DNA of 10,192 nucleotides from an uncultured Bacilli bacterium (GTDB lineage Bacteria > Bacillota_I > Bacilli_A > RF39 > UBA660). The notes under the pieces are model-generated. The model was not told the DNA's origin and ran no database searches. It worked only from the letters and a program-made list of their open reading frames with translations. The stretch's first letter is position 1. Each line of letters begins with the position of its first letter. This document shows positions 1-5,701 of this stretch, in pieces. The position numbers were made by a program, and so were the translations under genes. The stretch is from NCBI GenBank assembly GCA_910583685.1, contig CAJTXY010000008.1:32855-43046 (forward strand), given 5' to 3'.

Positions 1-443
1 CAGGAGCAACAGGACCAGCTAATGGACTAAATGCCTATGGAGGAATATACAGTGATACCCCTGCAACTTTAAACTTAGCACTTGGGTCATCTACACAAAT
101 TCCACTTCCAACAACCATGCCAAATCTAGATACAACATACACACCAGCTAATAGTATTACTGTTGGAGAAGCTGGAACTTATGAAATTAATTATTTTAGT
201 AATGTTTCTGTAGCCGTAGGGACAACTCTGACTCAAGCAGTACGAATTAACGGTACCAATATTCCTTCTACTGTAATTTCTAGAATATTATCAGTAGGAG
301 TTGGATCTATTTATAGTGGTAGTGTTATCGTTACTCTAACAGCTGGAGATGTAATTGATATGGCTCTATCCGCACTACTTGCTGTAGGAGTTACCTTAGG
401 CTCTGGAGTAAATGCATCACTTACTGTAAAAAAAATAAACTAA
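1..443 (+). CDS. Collagen-like surface/exosporium-type protein, C-terminal part (5'-truncated by window edge)
   Basis: The reading frame is open from base 3 and enters from the left edge, so the ATG at 117 is almost certainly internal. The first visible residues, GATGPANG, are the end of a Gly-X-Y collagen-like repeat. They are followed by a linker and then about 110 residues rich in Gly, Val, Ser, Thr and Ile with alternating hydrophobic residues (TYEINYFSNVSV, GVNASLTVKKIN). This looks like the trimeric beta-sandwich C-terminal domain of BclA-like proteins of spore-forming Firmicutes. Such proteins form filaments on the spore or cell surface, and the collagen region is often O-glycosylated. 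The stop codon is 21 bases before a glycosyltransferase gene, so the two are probably co-transcribed. The N-terminal targeting region and promoter lie outside the window. Family assignment rests on the repeat and composition only. Confidence 0.75.
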   Translation, partial: GATGPANGLNAYGGIYSDTPATLNLALGSSTQIPLPTTMPNLDTTYTPANSITVGEAGTYEINYFSNVSVAVGTTLTQAVRINGTNIPSTVISRILSVGVGSIYSGSVIVTLTAGDVIDMALSALLAVGVTLGSGVNASLTVKKIN

Positions 444-464
444 TATAGAAAGGTAATATAATTT

Positions 465-1556
465 ATGAAAAAACATAAGATAGCAGTCTATGCCATTACT
501 AAAAATGAAGAGAAACACGTAGATAGATGGGTTAATTCTATGAAAGAAGCAGATGCCATTTATGTACTCGACACTGCTTCAACTGATAAAACAGTTGAAA
601 AACTAAAAAAATATAAAAATGTTTATGTAACAACCAAAAAGTTTAATCTATGGCGTTTTGACAAGGCAAGGAATGAATCACTTGCTATGGTTCCAGAAGA
701 ATTTGATATTTGTGTTTGTACTGACTTAGATGAAGTGTTTGAAAAAGGTTGGCGTAAAAAACTAGAAGATTCTTGGAAAAAAGATACAACACGTGCACAA
801 TATAATTATAATTGGAGTCTAGATGAAAATAACAAGCCCATAGTGAACTTTTATATCAGCAAAATTCACTCTAGAAACAATTATCACTGGACACATCCTG
901 TACACGAAGTCTTAACTCCCAAAACAAACTTAGATAACGTAATTACAATAAATGATATTACATTAAATCACTACCCAGACGAGAAAAAGTCAAGAAGTTC
1001 TTATCTTCCTCTTCTAGAACTGTCTGTGAAAGAAGAACCAATGGATGATAGAAATGTACATTATTTAGGAAGGGAATACATGTATTATGGAAGGTGGAAT
1101 GAAGCAATCGACACTTTAATAAAACATCTATCACTTCCTACTGCTTTATGGAAAGATGAAAGATGTGCCTCGATGAGATTTATTGGTAGATGTTATAAAA
1201 AAATGGGACGTTATGAAGAGTCGAAAATGTGGTATCAAAAAGCTTGTATAGAAGCTTCATATTTGCGGGATCCATACATTGAAGGTGCACTTCTTTATTA
1301 TGAACTAGAAGATTGGGAAAATGTTATTGATTGGGTTAAAAAGGCACTTACAATAAAAACAAAGGCCAAAAGCTATATTAACGAAGTGTTTAGTTGGAAT
1401 GAAACTCCATATGATCTACTAGCTATTGCATATTATAATATTGGAAATTATGTATTAGCATATAAATATAGCACCTTAGCATTAAAAGAAAATCCAGAGG
1501 ATGAAAGATTAAAAAAGAATAAGAGCATTATTAAAGAAAAGTTAAACTCTATTTAA
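465..1556 (+). CDS. GT2-family glycosyltransferase with C-terminal TPR-like repeats
   Basis: This 363-residue protein starts at an ATG preceded by AGAAAGG (447-453). Residues 1 to about 190 form a GT-A fold transferase: the family opening ITKNEE (11-16), the nucleotide-binding LDTASTDKT (35-43), DKARN (66-70), and a DxD-like metal/sugar-nucleotide site in TDLDEVF (86-92). HPVHE at 144-148 is typical of this subfamily. From about residue 197 to the end there are helical repeats with TPR-like spacing (YYGRWNEAI, KMGRYEES, YYNIGNYVLAY), which commonly recruit a protein acceptor. No signal peptide or membrane segment is seen, so it should act in the cytoplasm. Its position directly behind a collagen-like gene suggests that protein is its substrate, as described for SgtA with BclA3 in Clostridioides difficile. 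The sugar and acceptor residue cannot be told from sequence. Confidence 0.85.
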   Translation: MKKHKIAVYAITKNEEKHVDRWVNSMKEADAIYVLDTASTDKTVEKLKKYKNVYVTTKKFNLWRFDKARNESLAMVPEEFDICVCTDLDEVFEKGWRKKLEDSWKKDTTRAQYNYNWSLDENNKPIVNFYISKIHSRNNYHWTHPVHEVLTPKTNLDNVITINDITLNHYPDEKKSRSSYLPLLELSVKEEPMDDRNVHYLGREYMYYGRWNEAIDTLIKHLSLPTALWKDERCASMRFIGRCYKKMGRYEESKMWYQKACIEASYLRDPYIEGALLYYELEDWENVIDWVKKALTIKTKAKSYINEVFSWNETPYDLLAIAYYNIGNYVLAYKYSTLALKENPEDERLKKNKSIIKEKLNSI

Positions 1557-1571
1557 AACAGTAAAGTTATG

Positions 1572-1611
1572 AGAGATATTGAAAATATAATTCAGTATCT
1601 CTATTATTTTT
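1572..1611 (+). terminator. Rho-independent terminator after the glycosyltransferase gene
   Basis: A 12-base stem with one G-U pair (AGAGATATTGAA, 1572-1583, against TTCAGTATCTCT, 1591-1602) has a 7-base loop and is followed by ATTATTTTT. It lies 16 bases after the stop codon and separates the collagen/glycosyltransferase unit from the tRNA-Lys promoter. Confidence 0.75.
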
Positions 1612-1621
1612 GAAAAAAATA

Positions 1622-1650
1622 TTGAAATTATAAAAAAAGACTGTTATAAT
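1622..1650 (+). promoter_or_regulatory. Promoter of tRNA-Lys
   Basis: TTGAAA (1622-1627) and a perfect TATAAT (1645-1650) are separated by exactly 17 bases. The -10 box is 20 bases before the tRNA, as expected for a short 5' leader. Confidence 0.85.
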
Positions 1651-1670
1651 AAAAAACGTAATATTTGATT

Positions 1671-1746
1671 GGACTGTTAGCTCAGTTGGTAGAGCAACTG
1701 ACTCTTAATCAGTGGGTCTAGGGTTCGAATCCCTAACAGTCCACCA
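1671..1746 (+). tRNA. tRNA-Lys (anticodon CTT)
   Basis: All arms fold. The 7-bp acceptor is GGACTGT/ACAGTCC. The D arm has AGTTGGTA. The anticodon stem ACTGA/TCAGT encloses loop CTCTTAA with anticodon CTT, reading AAG. The T loop is TTCGAAT and CCA is encoded. It has its own promoter and terminator. A tyrosine-integrase remnant begins 73 bases downstream and points toward it, so its 3' end is the probable integration target of the element that follows. Confidence 0.96.
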
Positions 1747-1757
1747 TTTATGTTGTT

Positions 1758-1784
1758 AAAGTCGTTAATATATAACGACTTTTT
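1758..1784 (+). terminator. Hairpin terminator between tRNA-Lys and the integrase remnant, possibly bidirectional
   Basis: A perfect 10-bp stem (AAAGTCGTTA, 1758-1767, with TAACGACTTT, 1773-1782) has a 5-base ATATA loop and is followed by TT. It ends tRNA-Lys transcripts. Read from the other strand it also has a short T-rich tail, so it could stop minus-strand transcription from the mobile-element remnant. Confidence 0.75.
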
Positions 1785-1790
1785 AATTTA

Positions 1791-1809
1791 TTACTCCCAA
1801 AATTACTCC
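1791..1809. repeat. Paired TTACTCC repeats next to the integrase stub (candidate integrase arm sites)
   Basis: TTACTCC occurs at 1791-1797 and again at 1803-1809, a 12-base period, between the tRNA-Lys terminator and the end of the integrase remnant. Short direct repeats at about one helical turn beside a tRNA att site are typical of arm-type binding sites of tyrosine recombinases. The assignment is by position and spacing only. Confidence 0.4.
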
Positions 1810-1819
1810 GAAATTATAT

Positions 1820-2038
1820 TTAAGATATTAAATAATTTGTAATTTTTGTTATCTCCTTTCTTTTTTTGTCCGATATATGACCATATTTATCGACCGTAGT
1901 TTTATAAGAAGTATGTCCTAGTATTTTACTGATGATATAAAGTGGAACATCTTCCTCCATCATTGCAGTAGTAAAAGTATGTCGAAGATCATACATCATA
2001 AAATGAAATAGCTCCAAATGAACTATCTCTGCGAACCA
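1820..2038 (-). pseudogene. Tyrosine recombinase/phage integrase, C-terminal fragment
   Basis: The frame is open between a TAG at 2039-2041 and a stop at 1820. A TTG at 2015-2017 would give 65 residues. The sequence is the end of a tyrosine integrase catalytic domain: DLRHTF holding the second catalytic Arg, then ILGH, then the nucleophile region VDKYGHIS with Tyr45 of the 65. Intact integrases are about 350-400 residues, so the N-terminal arm-binding, core-binding and most catalytic parts are missing. The usual His of the HxxR box is Tyr here (YDLRH). No other integrase piece is recognisable in the 116 bases before BRO-N. The fragment sits 73 bases from the tRNA-Lys 3' end in the standard orientation for tRNA-targeting elements. 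It is almost certainly non-functional. Confidence 0.85.
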
Positions 2039-2080
2039 CTAAGGTCTTTGATTAACAATGAATCGCTAGGGGTCTTGCTG

Positions 2081-2092
2081 GTATAATTATAC
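2081..2092. repeat. 12-base perfect palindrome GTATAATTATAC in the gap between the integrase stub and BRO-N
   Basis: GTATAA and TTATAC abut with no spacer. The surrounding 2042-2154 segment contains only tiny ORFs and no recognisable protein. The palindrome may be an operator, or chance in AT-rich DNA. Confidence 0.3.
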
Positions 2093-2154
2093 GATATTTT
2101 CGTAATAACGCCAATCACTCATATTTGAGATAGTTTTTATTCATAATCACAATT

Positions 2155-3006
2155 TTATTTTGTTTCAATTTCCTTTTTATTTTGAAAATCAATAGCATTC
2201 TTCGAAGTTACTATTTCTTTTCCTAATTCTTTTTCAATATTTCTACGCGTCACAGCTGCAATATTTCCACCGGTATTTGCATCATTTTTTAATGCACGCA
2301 TTCCTTTAGAATCGTTAGTTCTATGCAATTCAGTAGTTGTAACCTCTGCTAAAGTAGTAAGTGCTAATTCTAAAGGCGACATATTATCTCTTAAATTCTG
2401 TTTTTTATCTAGTTTTTTTATCTCCTTGTGGTGAGTTGTAGTAATACCAAAAGTAGTTCTACTGATTTCATTTGTTAAAATAGCAAAATCTTTTTCCTCT
2501 GTTGCTCCTCGATTTTTCCATTCTTCAGTCAATTCGATTCGTACTGGAATTCCTTTCATACGAGCATTGACCCATTCTTCTGTATATCCTTTATTTAAGT
2601 ATATTTGTCTTGCTCTATCAATCGCTAATTCAGGATCAATTACTTCTTGTATTCTTTCTTCTGCTAATCTCGCAAACCAAAGTTTAAAAGGTTCGGCATT
2701 AGGGGAAGGAACAGACTGTATAATTCTAAATATAGTTTCTCTATTCCCACAATCCGTTTCTCTGATTTTTCCATCTTTTGCTAGCAGTTTCAAACGTCGA
2801 CAATTTGTCGACAGTTCAGCAACTTCTTCTTCTTCTTCCATTCTTTTTTTTAATCGATACCAATAATCTCTTGGATTTTTACTTTCACTTAATATTTCTA
2901 TAATATCCACAATAGAGTAGAACCATTCCCCATTATATTCTTGCCTTCTTATTTTACTATTTTCAAACAATACTAATTCCTTATTTTCTTCTAATTCATC
3001 AGTCAT
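2155..3006 (-). CDS. BRO-N domain protein (phage antirepressor / DinD-like family)
   Basis: This 283-residue protein starts at an ATG with AAAGGAG eight bases upstream. Residues about 14-112 form the BRO-N fold: IRRQEYNGEWFYSIVDIIEIL (19-39), PRDYW (45-49), ELSTNCRRLKL (64-74), and IIQSVPSPNAEPF (95-107). A conserved C-terminal region follows (DPELAIDRAR, ELTEEWKNRGATE, ILTNEISRTTFG, NLRDNMSPLELAL, TTTEL). This matches the full-length chromosomal/prophage family annotated as Bro family or DNA-damage-inducible protein D-like. BRO-N domains bind DNA and often act as antirepressors or regulators in phages; the role of this longer form is not settled. The frame is intact with conserved motifs throughout, although its neighbours are broken. 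No clear promoter lies in the 35-base gap upstream, so it may be read through from the remnant genes. Confidence 0.85.
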   Translation of the reverse strand: MTDELEENKELVLFENSKIRRQEYNGEWFYSIVDIIEILSESKNPRDYWYRLKKRMEEEEEVAELSTNCRRLKLLAKDGKIRETDCGNRETIFRIIQSVPSPNAEPFKLWFARLAEERIQEVIDPELAIDRARQIYLNKGYTEEWVNARMKGIPVRIELTEEWKNRGATEEKDFAILTNEISRTTFGITTTHHKEIKKLDKKQNLRDNMSPLELALTTLAEVTTTELHRTNDSKGMRALKNDANTGGNIAAVTRRNIEKELGKEIVTSKNAIDFQNKKEIETK

Positions 3007-3041
3007 CTTTGCACTCCTTTCTCTTGTTTTAAATATTTGTA

Positions 3042-3384
3042 CTATATTGAATTGATTTTTCCCAACATCATCTTTATATATAAATCAGCATTATCTTCAT
3101 AATTTTTGTTTATAAAAATTAAATTAATACCTTTATAGTTAGTTACAATACCATTTATTTTTGCTGGTAAACTGTCATAAATGATAGTTACATTGTAATA
3201 ATTTAACAAATGTTGTTTTTTTATAAACACTATTTTTAATAGATCTAGTTGGATTTTTTGCAAAACCAATTCCTCGTTTATTATATAATGGATTAACAGA
3301 TTTCTTTACTGCCCGTGTCATTTTAGATGTGGTCCTAGTATTAAATGATTTCTTTATACTAGGTGTTCGCATTCCTATATTCAT
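3042..3384 (-). pseudogene. Frameshifted phage-type protein with ImmA/IrrE-like C-terminal part lacking the zinc motif
   Basis: A good start (ATG at 3382-3384, CCTCCC on the plus strand 7 bases before it, i.e. GGGAGG) opens a 69-codon frame. It begins with a basic segment (RTPSIKKSF, RAVKKSVNPLYNKRGIGF, NPTRSIKNSVYKK) of a kind I associate with Firmicute prophage proteins. It runs out of frame soon after an A7 run (T7 on the plus strand, 3216-3222). In the frame one base on, the sequence continues as NYYNVTIIYDSLPAKINGI and GINLIFINKN, which resembles the ImmA/IrrE metallopeptidase N-terminal half, and stops at 3042. Where that family has HExxH, the sequence reads LGKINSI, so all three key residues are absent. 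Removing one A would join the frames into about 112 residues. ImmA proteins cleave phage repressors, and this one could not do so. Family calls are from memory of motifs. Confidence 0.55.
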
Positions 3385-3385
3385 T

Positions 3386-3547
3386 TTATTTCCCTCCTAA
3401 TTGTTCATCAAATTTTCTTTTTGCTTTTTCAATAACAAACTTTAATGCCTCTTTGTCATCATCAGTTAAAATATCCTTATTCTTAGAAAAGAGTAGTTCT
3501 AACTCATCAAAAGAATCTTTATACTTATTTTCAATTAAATCAGATTT
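3386..3547 (-). pseudogene. Headless 53-codon 3' fragment of an unknown mobile-element gene
   Basis: The frame is open from an in-frame TAA (3548-3550) to a stop at 3386-3388 and contains no ATG, GTG or TTG. The peptide is strongly charged and helical: KYKDSFDELELLF, then ILTDDDKEALKFVIEKAKRKFDEQLGGK. Codon choice looks like real coding sequence, and its stop lies 2 bases before the next ATG, inside that gene's ribosome binding site region, as in a normal operon. The missing 5' part ends exactly where the small-RNA terminator begins (3571-3599), suggesting a recombination junction near 3550. No function is assigned. Confidence 0.5.
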
Positions 3548-3570
3548 TTAATATAATAAATTATCGTCCT

Positions 3571-3599
3571 AAAAAAGGGCTATCCTAAGATAAGCCCTT
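3571..3599 (-). terminator. Rho-independent terminator of the minus-strand small RNA
   Basis: On the minus strand AAGGGCT (3599-3593) pairs with AGCCCTT (3581-3575). GAT/ATC extends the stem around one bulged base and closes a 4-base loop, followed by six T (3576-3571). The plus strand has no T-tract after the hairpin, so direction is clear. Confidence 0.8.
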
Positions 3600-3778
3600 G
3601 GTAGCTACCTAATTAGATTAGGCTATGGATGCTTCAATTTTGTGTATTATAGACGAGCTATAAACCGCCGAAGCTAGGCTGGGGCTACCAACTCCCGTTA
3701 CTAGCAATATAGCATACTGACTATACTATTATTAATTAAATTATACTACTTCACAAAATGTGTAATACTTTAACTTGA
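3571..3778 (-). ncRNA. Candidate structured small RNA, about 200 nt, unknown family
   Basis: The stretch between the 53-codon fragment and proC has no plausible ORF but is bracketed on the minus strand by a consensus promoter (3785-3813) and a hairpin terminator (3571-3599). Between them are several perfect pairings. An 8-bp long-range stem joins TTGGTAGC (3691-3684) and GCTACCAA (3605-3598). Inside it are GCTTC (3674-3670) with GAAGC (3635-3631), enclosing the hairpin TTATAG-CTCGT-CTATAA (3663-3647), and the hairpin CCTAAT-CTA-ATTAGG (3622-3608). The segment is also noticeably GC-richer (3660-3700) than the flanks. It does not match the motifs I know for 6S, SRP, tmRNA, RNase P, T-box or common riboswitches. 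Trans-acting sRNA, element-encoded antisense RNA or a guide-like RNA are all possible. The 5' end is inferred from the promoter. Confidence 0.55.
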
Positions 3779-3798
3779 CTCATTATTTTATACTACTT
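3741..3798 (-). repeat. Direct repeat AAGTAGTATAA at and after the small-RNA promoter
   Basis: On the minus strand AAGTAGTATAA occurs at 3798-3788, overlapping the -10 box, and again at 3751-3741, 47 bases downstream. The downstream copy contains a TATAAT but lacks a convincing -35 at normal spacing. This could be a duplicated promoter segment or a pair of regulator sites. Confidence 0.35.
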
Positions 3799-3813
3799 TT
3801 ATTACTTTGTCAA
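3785..3813 (-). promoter_or_regulatory. Promoter of the minus-strand small RNA
   Basis: On the minus strand a perfect TTGACA (3813-3808) and TAAAAT (3790-3785) are separated by 17 bases. Transcription would start near 3778 and run away from proC. Confidence 0.75.
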
Positions 3814-3883
3814 TTGATTTTATCTAATAACATCTTTGGTTTACTTTTACAAGTGAATATAATAGTAATCAAGTAACCAAAAC

Positions 3884-3912
3884 TTGCGTCATTGCTTAAA
3901 ATAATATATAAT
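3884..3912 (+). promoter_or_regulatory. Promoter of proC
   Basis: TTGCGT (3884-3889), a 17-base spacer and a perfect TATAAT (3907-3912) lie 27 bases before the proC start. No T-box or other leader structure fits in so short a leader. Confidence 0.65.
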
Positions 3913-3939
3913 GAGAACAACGAAAAAGAGGTGCTTTCT

Positions 3940-4746
3940 ATGGAAAAGACAATAGGATTTATTGGTAGTGGCAATATGGCAACAGCAATGATTGGTGGCA
4001 TTTTAAATGCTGGATTAGTCGATGCTAGTAGAATTATCTGTTCTAATAAAACAGAAGAAAAACTAAAAAAGATAAATGCAGACTATCATATTAAAACAAC
4101 ATTAGACAATTCCGAAGTAGCAAAAAAGTCGGATGTTTTAGTGCTTGCTGTAAAACCTTTTGCATATAAAGAAGTAATAGAAGAAATAAAAGATAAGATA
4201 ACAGATAACAAAGTTATAATATCAATTGCTGCTGGAGTAAAAATTGATACAGTGAAAAAACATTTTCAAAAAGATATAAAAGTGGTACGGGCTATGCCAA
4301 ACACGCCGGCCCTTGTTCTAGAGGGAATGACTGCTTTAAGCCCCTGCCCGAGGGTGGAAAAAGAAGAACTAAATTTGATTTGTAATATTTTTAATAGTTT
4401 TGGAAAATGTGAAGTAGTTCCTGAGCATTTAATGGATGCTGTTACTGCCGTAAGTGGATCTTCTCCAGCCTTTATTTTTATGGTAATAGAAGCAATGGCA
4501 GATGCCGCTGTCCGTGAGGGAATTCCAAGAGATAAGGCTTATGTCTTTGCAGCACAAACAGTGTTAGGATCTGCAAAAATGGTGTTAGAGACAAAAAAAC
4601 ATCCAGGAGAGCTTAAAGATATGGTAACCTCCCCGAGTGGAACTACCATTGAAGGATTGGCAACCTTAGAAAAATGTGGACTCAGAAACAGTTTTATAAA
4701 AGCAATCCATAAGACAACAGAAAGATCAAAAGATTTATCTAAATAA
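3940..4746 (+). CDS. proC: Pyrroline-5-carboxylate reductase
   Basis: ProC catalyses the last step of proline synthesis, NAD(P)H-dependent reduction of 1-pyrroline-5-carboxylate. I chose the ATG at 3940 (268 residues, the usual family length). It has AAGAGGTG six bases upstream and starts the Rossmann fold at once (MEKTIGFIGSGNMA). The upstream ATG-less extension from 3892 overlaps the promoter. Visible motifs: GSGNMATAMIGG near residue 9, AVKPF, RAMPNTPALV from Arg117, AVSGSSPAFIF in the helical dimerisation domain, and the P5CR signature HPGELKDMVTSPSGTTIEGL with MVTSPSGTT at 228-236. All expected residues are present. The protein is soluble and cytoplasmic. proB and proA follow on the same strand, so all three enzymes of the glutamate route are clustered, but a hairpin after proC suggests partly separate expression. 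Confidence 0.96.
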   Translation: MEKTIGFIGSGNMATAMIGGILNAGLVDASRIICSNKTEEKLKKINADYHIKTTLDNSEVAKKSDVLVLAVKPFAYKEVIEEIKDKITDNKVIISIAAGVKIDTVKKHFQKDIKVVRAMPNTPALVLEGMTALSPCPRVEKEELNLICNIFNSFGKCEVVPEHLMDAVTAVSGSSPAFIFMVIEAMADAAVREGIPRDKAYVFAAQTVLGSAKMVLETKKHPGELKDMVTSPSGTTIEGLATLEKCGLRNSFIKAIHKTTERSKDLSK

Positions 4747-4759
4747 AGTATTAGAAATC

Positions 4760-4795
4760 AAAGTAGAAGATTAGATGATTTATTTTCTACTTTTT
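4760..4795 (+). terminator. Weak terminator/attenuator-like hairpin between proC and proB
   Basis: AAAGTAGAA (4760-4768) pairs perfectly with TTCTACTTT (4785-4793) around a 16-base loop, and the 3' arm runs into five T. The long loop and AT-rich stem make it weaker than the other terminators here. No convincing promoter is seen between it and proB, so read-through into proBA is likely. Confidence 0.5.
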
Positions 4796-4822
4796 CTATT
4801 GAAAAGAAAGAAGGAGTTTAAA

Positions 4823-5701
4823 ATGGAAGATTATTATAATAGAATAAAAAATAAAAAGAGAATTGTGATAAAAGTAGGTTCTTCTACTTTAACACATAAA
4901 GATACAGGAAATTTAAACTATGCACAACTAGAAAAGTTAGTACGAGCAATTAGTAATTTAAAAAATAGTGGAAAGGAGGTCATATTAGTTTCCTCTGGTG
5001 CAGTGGCAGTAGGTAGAGAAACACTAAAAATTGGAACAAGGCCAAAGACAATGCCAGAAAAACAGGCCTGTGCCGCTATTGGACAATGTAAATTAATGAT
5101 GAATTACTATAAACTATTTTCAGAGTATGGACAGATAGCTTCTCAAGTATTAATGACCAAATATAGCATAGATCATAAAAAATCATATCATAATTTACAA
5201 AATGCGCTATTGGAAATTTTAAAATATGGAAGTATACCTATAGTAAATGAAAATGATGCCATTGCTACAGATGAAATAGAATTTGGAGAAAATGATACTT
5301 TATCAGCCTTAGTTGCAGGCATTACTGGTGCAGATTTATTAATACTACTTACAGATATTGATGGATTATATACTGACGATCCATTTCAAAATCCAGAAGC
5401 CAAACTCATTGATGTTGTAACAACAGAAATGAAATATATTGACAAAATGGCAAAGAAAACAAGTGATAGTGATGTAGGAAGTGGTGGAATGTATACAAAA
5501 GTTTTAGCATCAAAAATTGTGGGGCCTCTTGGAATTGATATGATAATTAGTAATGGGAAAAACCCAAATATTTTAAACCAAATTATAAATGGTGAGAAAA
5601 AAGGAACTCTATTTCTTGCCCAAAAAGAACAGATAAATGATATGAGAGAATATCTAGTAGAAAAAATAGGAGGAGAAAAAAATGAAAGAGTTAGAAATTA
5701 A
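4823..5701 (+). CDS. proB: Glutamate 5-kinase (AAK domain only, no PUA domain)
   Basis: ProB phosphorylates glutamate to gamma-glutamyl phosphate, the first and normally proline-inhibited step. The start is the ATG at 4823, with AAGAAGGAG ending six bases before it. The longer frame from 4775 would add a hydrophobic stretch encoded by the intergenic hairpin. The 292 residues cover one amino-acid kinase domain: KVGSSTLTH (from Lys17), SSGAVAVG (57-64), AAIGQ, NENDAI (142-147, glutamate site), GENDTLSALVA, LTDIDGLY (176-183), and GSGGMYTK (219-226). The chain ends about 70 residues earlier than E. coli-type enzymes and has no C-terminal PUA domain, a normal variant in Firmicutes. The last 20 bases overlap proA, indicating translational coupling and delivery of the unstable phosphate intermediate to ProA. 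Confidence 0.95.
   Translation: MEDYYNRIKNKKRIVIKVGSSTLTHKDTGNLNYAQLEKLVRAISNLKNSGKEVILVSSGAVAVGRETLKIGTRPKTMPEKQACAAIGQCKLMMNYYKLFSEYGQIASQVLMTKYSIDHKKSYHNLQNALLEILKYGSIPIVNENDAIATDEIEFGENDTLSALVAGITGADLLILLTDIDGLYTDDPFQNPEAKLIDVVTTEMKYIDKMAKKTSDSDVGSGGMYTKVLASKIVGPLGIDMIISNGKNPNILNQIINGEKKGTLFLAQKEQINDMREYLVEKIGGEKNERVRN

Noticed and set aside
1671..1746. CRISPR or other repeat array around the tRNA genes
   Set aside because: The similarity among tRNA regions (CTCAGTTGGT and similar) is the conserved D and T arms of tRNAs. No regularly spaced repeats with unique spacers exist in the window.
2796..2812. 17-base palindrome GTCGACAA-T-TTGTCGAC inside BRO-N as an operator
   Set aside because: It encodes the conserved LSTNCRR segment of the protein, so codon constraint plus chance explains it. 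It is mid-gene, away from any promoter.
2567..2866. Plus-strand 99-codon frame
   Set aside because: It is the antisense shadow of the BRO-N gene, with no ribosome binding site and serine-rich composition typical of the reverse of Glu/Arg codons.
3363..3551. Plus-strand 62-codon frame
   Set aside because: It is the reverse of the real minus-strand coding fragment at 3386-3547 and the start of its downstream neighbour.
3660..3700. T-box, preQ1, SAM or purine riboswitch controlling proC
   Set aside because: The structured segment is transcribed away from proC, ends in its own terminator on the minus strand, and lacks the conserved motifs of those riboswitches.
3810..4001. Minus-strand 63-codon frame across the proC start
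   Set aside because: It overlaps the proC promoter, ribosome binding site and first codons, and has no initiation signal or recognisable sequence.
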